Origin: Mytilus trossulus
Taxonomy: Eukaryota; Mollusca; Bivalvia; Mytilida; Mytilidae
Direction: 5' to 3'
Length of the DNA stretch: 64,000 nt
Assembly (NCBI RefSeq): GCF_036588685.1
Contig: NW_026963310.1
Location: 3,348,001 to 3,412,000, forward strand
Made by a program: the position numbers and the translations under genes. Of the stretch, positions 34,257 to 46,427 are shown piece after piece. Each line of letters begins with the position of its first letter. The first letter of the stretch is position 1. The notes under the pieces were generated by a model. It was not told where the DNA came from, did no database searches, and worked only from the letters and a program-made list of their open reading frames with translations.

Positions 34257-35229
34257 ATATAAACAAAACGAGAAACGAGAAACACGTATATATTACATAA
34301 ACAAACTACTGTACATCAGATTCCTGACTTAAGACAGGTGCAAACATTTGCAGCGGGATTAAACGTTTGAATGGATCCAAACCTTCTCCCTTTTTCTGAA
34401 ACAATAGCATAACATCACAACATCGAAAAACATACGATAAAATATCAATTGGCAGACTTAACTCAATCAAAAAACGTATGATTACACAATGAATGAATAA
34501 ATTTGATCTGCGATATCTGAATACAAATGCACAGTAAATTAAATATTAGAGACAAACATTCATGACCAAAAAGCTAACAAACAAATTCAAACACACTGAG
34601 AAATATTTAACCAATCAATGTTCACTTTAGAAAAAAAACGTTTTTTTATAATCTTGAAGTTGATACAAATGTTGTGTAAGAATAAGTGAAAAATTGAAGA
34701 TATTACAAATAATTAAAGCTGCAGTTCAGACAAGATCCATATAAATAAAAAAAATAACAAAAAAGCATTATAAACAGTATCAACAGGTCGAATTAACAAG
34801 AAAATACAATTTGAGAGTACTCGCAGTTACTGACAGCTAGTTAAAAGCCAAAACCAATTAATAGTAAAAAATCATGCATCAGAGACTAAAATCGACTAAA
34901 ACACATCACAGGGATTAAGTATTTTAACGTCATTAATAGTCAAAGAAGACATGATTTGTGCAATGCTAAAAAATAAATGTATCGACAGGTAGTAGTATAG
35001 TGAAGAGCGACTTCTATAGAAATAAAAGTTAACGTGTATGTGTCTCTTTACATCTTGCCTCAAAAGATAATGAAATTTAGTTATGTTTTAATTTGCTAAT
35101 GACAAAATCAATATTAGTGCCAATGTGAACTATATTCAGAGATCTAATTACAATATTGGTACAATAACCCTTACTTATAAGTTTGTTTAAAGGTTCGATG
35201 AGTTTACAAGGATCACATAGTGATTTCCT

Positions 35230-36640
35230 CGCTTAAAGTACAATATTACCATAAAATTTAGGATGTGAAATACCATTTTCAATAAGCTTTCTACAGGTAT
35301 AGCCAAATTTACTTATCAAATCTTTGTATCTATGAAAGAATTTAGTAAAAGTTTTAAGTAATTTATGGTATCGAAATCCCTGACACAACAATTTACCAGT
35401 GATGCATTGATTACGTTCGTTAAAATCTATGACATCAGAACAAACACGGGCAAACCGAACGAGTTGCGATATATAAACACCGTATGATGGAGCCAACGGC
35501 ACATCACCGTCTAAAAAAGGAAAATTAACAATAGGAAATGAAAAATCGTCTCTTTTGTCGTAAATTTTAGTGTGAAGTTTCCCGTTTGAAATTGAAATGT
35601 CTAAATCTAGAAAAGGACAACTGCTGCTGTTTATGTTAGATTTAGTTAAAGTAAGTTCGTTTGGGTAAATTTCTGAAGTATATTTAGAGAACTCTGGATT
35701 ATTCAACGAAAAAATATCATCCAGATAACGGTAGGTATTTTTGAATGTATGAAACTAAATGTAACAATGATGGGTCTTTACTGAGTTTGGTCATAAACTG
35801 AGATTCATAGCAATATAGAAATAAATCTGCTATTAAAGGGGCACAGTTGGTGCCCATAGGAATACCTACTACCTGACGATACACTTTATCGCCGAAACGT
35901 ACATAAATGTTTTCAAGCAGAAAGTTTTAAGCTTCAATCATATCCTCACATTTCCAGTAAGTGTATCTAGCATACTTTCCCTTTTCGTTACAGAAAAAGG
36001 CCTTAAACGAGTTACAGCAAATAAAATTACAATGAGATTTTTGAAAAGACCATTTTATCAAATACAAAAACTTTTTCTTTATAAGATTATGTGGAAGTGT
36101 AGTGTACAGAGTAGAAAAATCATAACTGTCAACAGAATTGTAAGGACCATTGAAAGCATGTATTTTTTCTAAAACCTCTAAAGAATTTTAAACACTCCAA
36201 AAATAATTAATACCATTATTTTCATAAGCTTTATTACAAAAGTTAATAACCAGTTCTTTGATATTAGTAAGGGAGGTGGTTAGAAGCACTGATAGATTAG
36301 GAGTAGAACACTTACTCGAAGCGGAGATGAAACGGAATTTAAATGTTTTTTGTGTAATTTCGGTAACCAGTACATGGTAGGGACTTTCAAATGTTCGGAA
36401 GATGCTTTAAGCTGGGCAGTGGCAGTGGTATGCTTGTTAACGATTTGACTCTCTGTGGTGCGCACTGACCTGAATGTAGAGGAATTGATAATTTCGTTTT
36501 GAAGAACTTTCGTGTAGTATATGCGTCACACCACCACTACATTATTTGCTGCCTTGTCTGCCGGTACGAACACAAACCGCTCTGCGAGTACCTTGTGTTT
36601 GTTTTTTTATTCTAGAAATGGGTATATCATGGTTCCTATT
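35230..36640 (-). pseudogene. Penelope-like reverse transcriptase, with stops and a frameshift
   Basis: Minus-strand reading in order: RFVFVPADKAANNVVVV (near 36590-36540), YWLPKLHKK, RFISASSKCST, YDFSTLYTTLPHNLIKKK (motif A), GIPMGTNCAPLIADLFLY (motif B), YRYLDDIFSLNNPEFSKY (motif C, YLDD) and the C-terminal SHPKFYGNIVL. In-frame stops are seen after VVVV (TGA), in FWSV-TAA-NS and in IEA-TAA-NF; a one-base shift lies near 35740-35760 before YRYLDD. No GIY-YIG domain is present. Assignment comes from the motif set typical of PLE proteins. Confidence 0.92.
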
Positions 36641-38073
36641 ATTAATTTCAGAACATGTTCTAGTAATCGCCCAAAATTTCATCATTTTATATGGGAATTG
36701 GTAATATATTCAATCAGCTTTTGACAAGATATATAACTTTAACATATCATACTTTGGGAAAACTTATTCACAGAACATAACATATCATACTTTGGGATAA
36801 ACTCATCCACAGAACATAACATATCATACTTAGGGACAAACTCATTGACAGAACCTAACATATACTTTGGGATAAACTCATTCACAGAACCTAGCATATC
36901 ATACTTTGGGATAAACTCATTCACAGAACCAGGCATATCATACTTAGGGACAAACTCATTCACAGAACCTGTCATATCATACTTAGGGACAAACTCATTC
37001 ACAGAACCTGGCATATCATACTTAGGGACAAACTCATTCACAGAACCTGGCATATCATACTTAGGGACAAACTCATTCATTGAGCCTAGCATATCATACT
37101 TAGGGACAAACTCATTCACAGAACCTGGCATATCATACTTAGGGACAAACTCATTCACAGAACCTGGCATATCATACTTCCGGACAAACTCATTCATTGA
37201 ACCTAGCATATCATACTTAGGGACAAACTCATTCACAGAACCTGGCATATCATACTTAGGGACAAACTCATTCACATAACCTGGCATATCATACTTAGGG
37301 ACAAACTCATTCATTGAACCTAGCATATCATACTTAGGGACAAACTCATTCACAGAACCTGGCATATCATACTTAGGGACAAACTCATTCACAGAACCTA
37401 GCATATCATACTTTGGGACAAACTCATTCACAGAACCTGGCATATCATACTGAGGGGCAAACTCATTCACAGAACCTGGCATATCATACTTAGGGACAAA
37501 CTCATTCACAGAACCTGGCATATCATACTTAGGGACAAACTCATTCATTGAACCTAGCATATCATACTTAGGGACAAACTCATTCACAGAACCTGGCATA
37601 TCATACTTAGGGACAAACTCATTCACAGAACCTGGCATATCATACTTTGGGACAAACTCATTCATTGAACCTAGCATATCATACTTAGGGACAAACTCAT
37701 TCACAGAACCTGGCATATCATACTGAGGGGCAAACTCATTCACAGAACCTGGCATATCATACTTAGGGACAAACTCATTCACAGAACCTGGCATATCATA
37801 CTTAGGGACAAACTCATTCATTGAACCTAGCATATCATACTTAGGGACAAACTCATTCACAGAACCTGGCATATCATACTTAGGGACAAACTCATTCACA
37901 GAACCTGGCATATCATACTTTGGGACAAACTCATTCATTGAACCTAGCATATCATACTTAGGGACAAACTCATTCACAGAACCTGGCATATCATACTTAG
38001 GGACAAACTCATTCACAGAACCTGGCATATCATACTTAGGGACAAACTCATTCATTGAACCTAGCATATCATA
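36553..38073 (-). repeat. 1521-bp higher-order unit A: 186 bp of PLE plus about 34 minisatellite units
   Basis: Starts at CTTGTCTGCCGGTACGAAC (PLE codons for FVPADK) and ends where that sequence recurs at 38074. The 186-bp PLE part (36553-36738) is continuous with the PLE to its left; the rest is the 39-bp array. Confidence 0.95.
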
Positions 38074-39594
38074 CTTGTCTGCCGGTACGAACACAAACCG
38101 CTCTGCGAGTACCTTGTGTTTGTTTTTTTATTCTAGAAATGGGTATATCATGGTTCCTATTATTAATTTCAGAACATGTTCTAGTAATCGCCCAAAATTT
38201 CATCATTTTATATGGGAATTGGTAATATATTCAATCAGCTTTTGACAAGATATATAACTTTAACATATCATACTTTGGGAAAACTTATTCACAGAACATA
38301 ACATATCATACTTTGGGATAAACTCATCCACAGAACATAACATATCATACTTAGGGACAAACTCATTGACAGAACCTAACATATACTTTGGGATAAACTC
38401 ATTCACAGAACCTAGCATATCATACTTTGGGATAAACTCATTCACAGAACCAGGCATATCATACTTAGGGACAAACTCATTCACAGAACCTGTCATATCA
38501 TACTTAGGGACAAACTCATTCACAGAACCTGGCATATCATACTTAGGGACAAACTCATTCACAGAACCTGGCATATCATACTTAGGGACAAACTCATTCA
38601 TTGAACCTAGCATATCATACTTAGGGACAAACTCATTCACAGAACCTGGCATATCATACTTAGGGACAAACTCATTCACAGAACCTGGCATATCATACTT
38701 CCGGACAAACTCATTCATTGAACCTAGCATATCATACTTAGGGACAAACTCATTCACAGAACCTGGCATATCATACTTAGGGACAAACTCATTCACATAA
38801 CCTGGCATATCATACTTAGGGACAAACTCATTCATTGAACCTAGCATATCATACTTAGGGACAAACTCATTCACAGAACCTGGCATATCATACTTAGGGA
38901 CAAACTCATTCACAGAACCTAGCATATCATACTTTGGGACAAACTCATTCACAGAACCTGGCATATCATACTGAGGGGCAAACTCATTCACAGAACCTGG
39001 CATATCATACTTAGGGACAAACTCATTCACAGAACCTGGCATATCATACTTAGGGACAAACTCATTCATTGAACCTAGCATATCATACTTAGGGACAAAC
39101 TCATTCACAGAACCTGGCATATCATACTTAGGGACAAACTCATTCACAGAACCTGGCATATCATACTTTGGGACAAACTCATTCATTGAACCTAGCATAT
39201 CATACTTAGGGACAAACTCATTCACAGAACCTGGCATATCATACTGAGGGGCAAACTCATTCACAGAACCTGGCATATCATACTTAGGGACAAACTCATT
39301 CACAGAACCTGGCATATCATACTTAGGGACAAACTCATTCATTGAACCTAGCATATCATACTTAGGGACAAACTCATTCACAGAACCTGGCATATCATAC
39401 TTAGGGACAAACTCATTCACAGAACCTGGCATATCATACTTTGGGACAAACTCATTCATTGAACCTAGCATATCATACTTAGGGACAAACTCATTCACAG
39501 AACCTGGCATATCATACTTAGGGACAAACTCATTCACAGAACCTGGCATATCATACTTAGGGACAAACTCATTCATTGAACCTAGCATATCATA
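38074..39594 (-). repeat. 1521-bp higher-order unit B
   Basis: Nearly the same as unit A. By eye I found one difference (G at 37084, A at 38605). It includes the same rare CCGG variant unit and the same 186-bp PLE piece. Confidence 0.95.
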
Positions 39595-41115
39595 CTTGTC
39601 TGCCGGTACGAACACAAACCGCTCTGCGAGTACCTTGTGTTTGTTTTTTTATTCTAGAAATGGGTATATCATGGTTCCTATTATTAATTTCAGAACATGT
39701 TCTAGTAATCGCCCAAAATTTCATCATTTTATATGGGAATTGGTAATATATTCAATCAGCTTTTGACAAGATATATAACTTTAACATATCATACTTTGGG
39801 AAAACTTATTCACAGAACATAACATATCATACTTTGGGATAAACTCATCCACAGAACATAACATATCATACTTAGGGACAAACTCATTGACAGAACCTAA
39901 CATATACTTTGGGATAAACTCATTCACAGAACCTAGCATATCATACTTTGGGATAAACTCATTCACAGAACCAGGCATATCATACTTAGGGACAAACTCA
40001 TTCACAGAACCTGTCATATCATACTTAGGGACAAACTCATTCACAGAACCTGGCATATCATACTTAGGGACAAACTCATTCACAGAACCTGGCATATCAT
40101 ACTTAGGGACAAACTCATTCATTGAACCTAGCATATCATACTTAGGGACAAACTCATTCACAGAACCTGGCATATCATACTTAGGGACAAACTCATTCAC
40201 AGAACCTGGCATATCATACTTTGGGACAAACTCATTCATTGAACCTAGCATATCATACTTAGGGACAAACTCATTCACAGAACCTGGCATATCATACTTA
40301 GGGACAAACTCATTCACATAACCTGGCATATCATACTTAGGGACAAACTCATTCATTGAACCTAGCATATCATACTTAGGGACAAACTCATTCACAGAAC
40401 CTGGCATATCATACTTAGGGACAAACTCATTCACAGAACCTGGCATATCATACTTAGGGACAAACTCATTCACAGAACCTGGCATATCATACTTTGGGAC
40501 AAACTCATTCATTGAACCTAGCATATCATACTTAGGGACAAACTCATTCACAGAACCTGGCATATCATACTTAGGGACAAACTCATTCACAGAACCTGGC
40601 ATATCATACTTTGGGACAAACTCATTCATTGAACCTAGCATATCATACTTAGGGACAAACTCATTCACAGAACCTGGCATATCATACTTAGGGACAAACT
40701 CATTCACATAACCTGGCATATCATACTTAGGGACAAACTCATTCATTGAACCTAGCATATCATACTTAGGGACAAACTCATTCACAGAACCTGGCATATC
40801 ATACTTAGGGACAAACTCATTCACAGAACCTAGCATATCATACTTTGGGACAAACTCATTCACAGAACCTGGCATATCATACTGAGGGGCAAACTCATTC
40901 ACAGAACCTGGCATATCATACTTAGGGACAAACTCATTCACAGAACCTGGCATATCATACTTAGGGACAAACTCATTCATTGAACCTAGCATATCATACT
41001 TAGGGACAAACTCATTCACAGAACCTGGCATATCATACTTAGGGACAAACTCATTCACAGAACCTGGCATATCATACTTTGGGACAAACTCATTCATTGA
41101 ACCTAGCATATCATA
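39595..41115 (-). repeat. Third 1521-bp unit, diverged
   Basis: Starts with the same 186-bp PLE piece (39595-39780). It lacks the CCGG variant present in A and B, and its order of unit variants departs from theirs after about 0.8 kb. It then runs without a boundary into the longer array. Confidence 0.8.
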
Positions 41116-41712
41116 CTTAGGGACAAACTCATTCACAGAACCTGGCATATCATACTTAGGGACAAACTCATTCACAGAACCTGGCATATCATACTTAGGG
41201 ACAAACTCATTCATTGAACCTAGCATATCATACTTAGGGACAAACTCATTCATTGAACCTAGCATATCATACTTAGGGACAAACTCATTCATTGAACCTA
41301 GCATATCATACTTAGGGACAAACTCATTCATTGAACCTAGCATATCATACTTAGGGACAAACTCATTCATTGAACCTAGCATATCATACTTAGGGACAAA
41401 CTCATTCATTGAACCTAGCATATCATACTTAGGGACAAACTCATTCACAGAACCTTGCATATCATACTTTGGGATAAACTCATTCATTGAACCTAGCATA
41501 TCATACTTTGGGATAAACTCATTCACAGAACCTTGCATATCATACTTTGGGACAAACTCATTCACAGAACCTAGCATATCATACTTAGGGACAAACTCAT
41601 TCATTGAACCTAGCATATCATACTTAGGGACAAACTCATTCATTGAACCTGGCATATCATACTTAGGGACAAACTCATTCATTGAACCTAACATATCATA
41701 CTTAGGGACAAA

Positions 41713-43245
41713 CTAATTCATTGAACCTAGCATATCATACTTAGGGACAAACTCATTCATTGAACCTAGCATATCATACTTAGGGACAAACTCATTCAAA
41801 GAACCTTGCATATCATACTTTGGGATAAACTCATTCATTGAACCTAGCATATCATACTTTGGGATAAACTCATTCACAGAACCTTGCATATCATACTTTG
41901 GGACAAACTCATTCACAGAACCTGGCATATCATACTTTGGGACAAACTCATTCACAGAACCTAGCATATCATACTTTGGGACAAACTCATTCATTGAACC
42001 TAGCATATCATACTTTGGGACAAACTCATTCACAGAACCTAGCATATCATACTTTGGGACAAACTCATTCACAGAACCTAGCATATCATACTTTGGGACA
42101 AACTCATTCACAGAACCTAGCGTATCATACTTTGGGACAAACTCATTCACAGAACCTAGCATATCATACTTTGGGACAAACTCATTCACAGAACCTGGCA
42201 TATCATACTTTGGGACAAACTCATTCACAGAACCTTGCATATCATACTTTGGGATAAACTCATTCATTGAACCTAGCATATCATACTTTGGGATAAACTC
42301 ATTCACAGAACCTTGCATATCATACTTTGGGACAAACTCATTCACAGAACCTGGCATATCATACTTTGGGACAAACTCATTCACAGAACCTAGCATATCA
42401 TACTTTGGGACAAACTCATTCATTGAACCTAGCATATCATACTTTGGGACAAACTCATTCACAGAACCTAGCATATCATACTTTGGGACAAACTCATTCA
42501 CAGAACCTAGCATATCATACTTTGGGACAAACTCATTCACAGAACCTAGCGTATCATACTTTGTGACAAACTCATTCACAGAACCTAGCATATCATACTT
42601 TGGGACAAACTCATTCACAGAACCTGGCATATCATACTTTGGGACAAACTCATTAACAGAACCTGGCATATCATACTTTGGGATAAACTCATTCACATAA
42701 CCTAGCATATCATACTTTGGGACAAACTCATTCATTGAACCTAGCATATCATACTTTGGGACAAACTCATTCACAGAACCTAGCATATCATACTTTGGGA
42801 CAAACTCATTCACAGAACCTGGCATATCATACTTTGGGATAAACTCATTCACAGAACCTAGCATATCATACTTTGGGACAAACACATTCATTGAACCTAG
42901 CATATCATACTTTGGGACAAACTCATTCACAGAACCTGGCATATCATAATTTGGGACAAACTCATTCACAGAACCTAGCATATCATACTTAGGGACAAAC
43001 TCATTCACAGAACCTAGCATATCATACTTTGGGACAAACTTATTCATAGAACCTGGCATATCATACTTTGGGATAAATTCATTCATTGAACCTAGCATAT
43101 AATACTTTGGGACAAACTCATTCACAGAACCTGGGATAAACTCATTCACAGAACCTGGGATAAACTCATTGACAGAAACATCTTTCCTACCATTTAAAAT
43201 AAATATCCATAGATATGTTGAGATGACAAAAAATAAGTTGGCTTA
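41713..43245 (-). CDS. Hypothetical repetitive protein encoded by the array (uncertain)
   Basis: The minus frame that reads (YDMPGSVNEFVPK)n is open from a TAA near 43243 to a TAG at 41711, about 500 codons. Just upstream of the repeats the same frame gives a hydrophobic leader, NLFFVISTYLWIFILNGRKD, without an ATG; a CTCTAAG or GTCAG acceptor and a TACTAAC branch-point-like motif lie upstream at about 43245-43297. This could be a secreted repeat protein whose first exon lies further right, or chance openness of a repeat whose length is a multiple of three. After the TAG the frame is open again to 39783. Confidence 0.25.
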
Positions 43246-43259
43246 GAGGTGAGTGATAG

Positions 43260-43934
43260 TTCCGCAATTTTGTAATTTGTCTGACGAGTTAGTAAACAAA
43301 TCATCAATCTATGAAATAAAATATTTGTTGAAGATCTATTATTGATCGGAATTCCAAATTATGTTAATTACCACATGGTAAAAAATAAATTATTTAAAGC
43401 CCAATAAGGCGCAAAGGCGCAAGCCAGGGCCGACCGTGCAAGGGCTGTATAGGTAGCCTGGGGTCCTGGCTAATCTTGTCAGTATACGACGCGCAGCTAG
43501 ATTGGGCCGGATCCCAGGCTACTGTATAGGCAGTCAATGTCGTTACAAACTTCCATTTGTTTGTTGATTATTGATCGTCCTGAACATGCTAGAAATATTT
43601 GCCACTGTACACTTAACAAACAAAATAAATCTATTATTGGAGCTAGAAAACAAATCTAAGTTGTCAACTAGGTATTTTTTGTGCTAATGCGGCATAGAGC
43701 AACCAACAATCAATCAATCAATCAACTATAGGCATTATTTAAGATACACCAACGTATGTAGACAGCATTTCTTTCATGGTAACTGATGCAGATAGAGAAA
43801 GGTACTAGAAGCAACATCCCGGTAATATCCATCCAATGGAGATTATCGGTCAACTTCAAAATTGTGGTATCTCTGGAATCTGATTGAAAACGTATTTCAA
43901 TCTTCAGAAAAAAGACAGGCTACATCTGTGCTTT
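43260..43934. other. Intergenic, with a small GC-rich foldback
   Basis: At about 43450-43520 CTGTATAGGTAGCCTGGG and CCCAGGCTACTGTATAGG-like sequence flank a GC-rich centre, giving inverted TAGCCTGGG/CCCAGGCTA arms within direct CTGTATAGG copies. No gene seen. Confidence 0.5.
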
Positions 43935-44205
43935 TTATGCCCTACCTACGATAGTAGAAGGGCATTATGTTTTCTGGTCTGTGCGTCCGTTTGTCCCGCC
44001 TCAGGTTAAAGTTTTTGGTCACGGTAGCTTTTTATGAAGTTGAAGTCCAATCGACTTCAAACTTGGTACACATGTTCCCTGTGATATGATCTTTCTAATT
44101 TTAATGTCAAATTAGACATTTTACTCCAATTTCACGGTCCAATGAACATAGAAAATGATAGTGCGAGTGGGGCATTCGTGTACTGAGGACACATTCTTGT
44201 TTTCT
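43935..44205 (+). repeat. Dispersed repeat shared with 16205-16545
   Basis: GCGTCCGTTTGTCCCGCCTC, TTTTTATGAAGTTGAAGTCC, GGTACACATGTTCC and GTACTGAGGACACATTCTTG match the other copy in order. Confidence 0.7.
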
Positions 44206-44214
44206 TTCATTTTT

Positions 44215-44420
44215 TTTTTACATAAATAAGGCCGTTAGTTTTCTCGTTTGAATTGTTTCACATGGTCTTATCGGGGCCTTTTATAGCTGACTATGCGATA
44301 TGGGCTTTGCTCATTATTGATTGCCGTACGGTGACATATACCGAGTTGTTAATGTCTGTGTCATTTTGGTCTTTTGTGGATAGTTGTCTTATTGGCAATT
44401 AAACCACATCTTCTTTTTTT
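44215..44420 (+). repeat. PLE 3' fragment
   Basis: ACATAAATAAGGCCGTTAGT, ATCGGGGCCTTTTATAGCTG, GCCGTACGGTGAC, GTGGATAGTTGTCTTATTGG and the terminus CCACATCTTCTTTTTTTATA. Confidence 0.88.
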
Positions 44421-46035
44421 ATATTAATAAGATCAACAATTTAAAGCAAAAACATCGCCCATAGAATAATGCTTGTGACACGAACGCAATATGCAAGCAG
44501 ACAAGAATTTTCAGTCTTTGAATTACGAAATTTGAGTCTACTTTCACCAACGAAGATGAAGATGATGGTAGGCTAAAAAACGTCCAGCGGCAAGTTGATA
44601 TGCATATTCAGGACGAAAACATGTTAATGTTTACCCTGATTTGTACTAAACTGATACGCTAAGAAGATAGTTAATTAACGACTCCGCCTCATCACTTTTC
44701 ATATATGGAGCTTTCTTCGACAAGAGTCGCAGGCGCGGCAAAAGTCATATGAATGTGAAAGTAAATAAACTGACGAAGGGCACCAATTGATGTAAGCGAC
44801 TCACATTTGCGTTGTGGAAGACTCATGAATGCGGATGAATATAATTATACATACATACAATAATTCCAGCCATCACCGTCCAATTCTTTCAGCATGACAT
44901 GACGTGCTCTCGTAGAGTACATATGAAGAATATAGCATCTGGATAATGCGGGTTAAATTGCATTTATAAACAATTATCATAATACTACTTGGCTTTCTGT
45001 AATAATTAGTAATAATGTTTATTTGAAGAAACAACGATACATTGGTCGGCAAACACATTGGATATTATTTTGACCACGAGTGCACACGCTGAAAAAGCGA
45101 AGATGGCCTCCCTCGCCCATCATAATTAAATCCATACTACTCACTGAATATATCCGACTATTGCTTATAATATATGAGGGTCAAAATGGGGGGGGGGGGG
45201 GGGGGGCGTGTGTGTTATTCTGTAATCATTTAATGTTCACTCCTTTTTTTCTCTAATCTTCAAAAAGTTAGACCACGCATTTCTCTTATCTCCATTTTTT
45301 TTGCCCGTTATTCTCTAATCTTCATATTTAAGGGCATTATTCTTTAATTATTTACCCCCATCCAAACCCTAACATCATATAGTGATGGCCGTCTGTTGGT
45401 TTTTCCTCTTTGTTCGGGTTGTTGTCTCCGGCATATTCCAGTCTCTAAACCAGCATTGACGAATAAACCATATAAATAAGGCCAAGTTTACACGAGCCCT
45501 GTCATACATGATTACCATCCGATCATTTCATACACTCCAAATAACAAATACACATTTGTTTTAGGGGCCAGCTGAAGCCCGCCTCTGGGATTTTCTCAAT
45601 TTGTTGAAGGCGATTGGTGACCTTGAGCTGTTTGACACATACCCCATTTCTTTTCTGACTTCAGTTGACTCATTATACTAGTCATAGACCCATTGTTGCC
45701 AGTGTCTTAGACATGACCACGAAAACTCAACTTTTCAAATGCATGAACCATAAAAATAAGGTCAAGGTCAAAATTCAGAATAACTCCGTAAACAAAAAGT
45801 AACTTGGAGTTTACTCTTAAAAGATCTTAAAACTGTACATTCTCTTGTGTTGTGATTTATGTATTTATACCCCAACACATCCGGTCTATGTTTTTTGTAT
45901 TCTTTCTATCGATCTAGTCAAACCCTTTCAACTGGCTTTCATTGTTTGTTCGTATATGTTACCCCGAGTTCTCTTGGGTTGTGATTTATGTATTTATACC
46001 AATGGTTGTTGTTGGTTCTGATTCATCGGGAATTA
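44421..46035. other. Intergenic, no supported gene
   Basis: Contains a G run at 45188-45206 and a short duplicated phrase, TTGTGATTTATGTATTTATACC, at about 45848 and 45976. No exon with splice sites and coding support was found. Confidence 0.5.
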
Positions 46036-46039
46036 TTTT

Positions 46040-46190
46040 GATATAAGTTAGGCCGATAGTTTTCTTGTTGTTTCAATTTTTTAATGTCGGGCCTTTTATA
46101 GTCTGACTATAAGGTATGGGGTTTTGTCATGGTTGAAGACCACAGAGTCGCCTCTTTTTTTTTGTAATTTTATCACATCTTATTTCTATC
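46040..46190 (+). repeat. PLE 3' fragment, diverged
   Basis: AAGTTAGGCCGATAGTTTTC, GGCCTTTTATAGTCTGACTA, GGTTGAAGACC and TCACATCTTATTTC. Confidence 0.7.
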
Positions 46191-46427
46191 AAGCTTATAG
46201 TAATCGTTACATACTGCAGGCATATGTAATGTTTGTACAAGTAACCGGACGACTAGCGACGCAAAGCAATGAGACCAGCCCAATAGGCCCTTTTCAGCTA
46301 AAATATTTCCGATACATTGTAAAATATTTTTCTCTCTCATTTAAATGCATAGGAATGCCATTATTACAGGTTCGAAGTATAAGATATATATATATGGTTG
46401 AGAAATAAGATGACATTTCCCATTGAT

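Larger units (their letters stand above)
31692..36738 (-). mobile_element. Penelope-like retroelement (PLE), decayed, 5'-truncated, with a nested LINE
   Basis: In the sense of its reverse transcriptase (minus strand) the element starts at the junction with the 39-bp array (36738), carries an RT gene to about 35230, then about 1 kb of non-coding DNA, and ends at 31692. The non-coding part (31692-31885 plus 34251-35220) is the same sequence as the dispersed repeat found about 20 times elsewhere here. A LINE-type element is nested at 31887-34250. The intact copy at 6961-7440 shows the uninterrupted sequence. Confidence 0.85.
36739..43170 (-). repeat. 39-bp minisatellite, about 155 units
   Basis: Unit on the plus strand: CATATCATACTTAGGGACAA then ACTCATTCACAGAACCTGG. 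On the minus strand it encodes the 13-residue unit YDMPGSVNEFVPK. Variants alternate: GGT-TCT-GTG versus GGT-TCA-ATG, CCA/CTA/CAA, GTC/ATC, CCT/CCA. A three-unit rhythm (LGSM, PGSV, PGSV; 117 bp) dominates 36900-41200; an 11-unit block of 429 bp is duplicated at 41898-42566. Units degenerate at both edges: 24-bp NEFIPGSV units at 43110-43170 and a one-base deletion near 36770. The 39-bp length is divisible by three. Confidence 0.97.

Noticed and set aside
36845..37279. Plus-strand frames of the array (TEPGISYLGTNSF and GQTHSQNLAYHTL repeats) as proteins
   Set aside because: They exist because the unit is 39 bp, a multiple of three. They are broken by common variants (TAA in TTCACATAACC, TAG in ACTTAGGG).
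36553..39594. 1521 = 39 x 39 as a meaningful number
   Set aside because: The unit is 186 bp of PLE plus 1335 bp of array, and neither part is an exact multiple of 39. The product is a coincidence.
36739..43170. CRISPR-like regular array
   Set aside because: Units are contiguous 39-mers with no unique spacers, and the context is a eukaryotic genome. It is a minisatellite.
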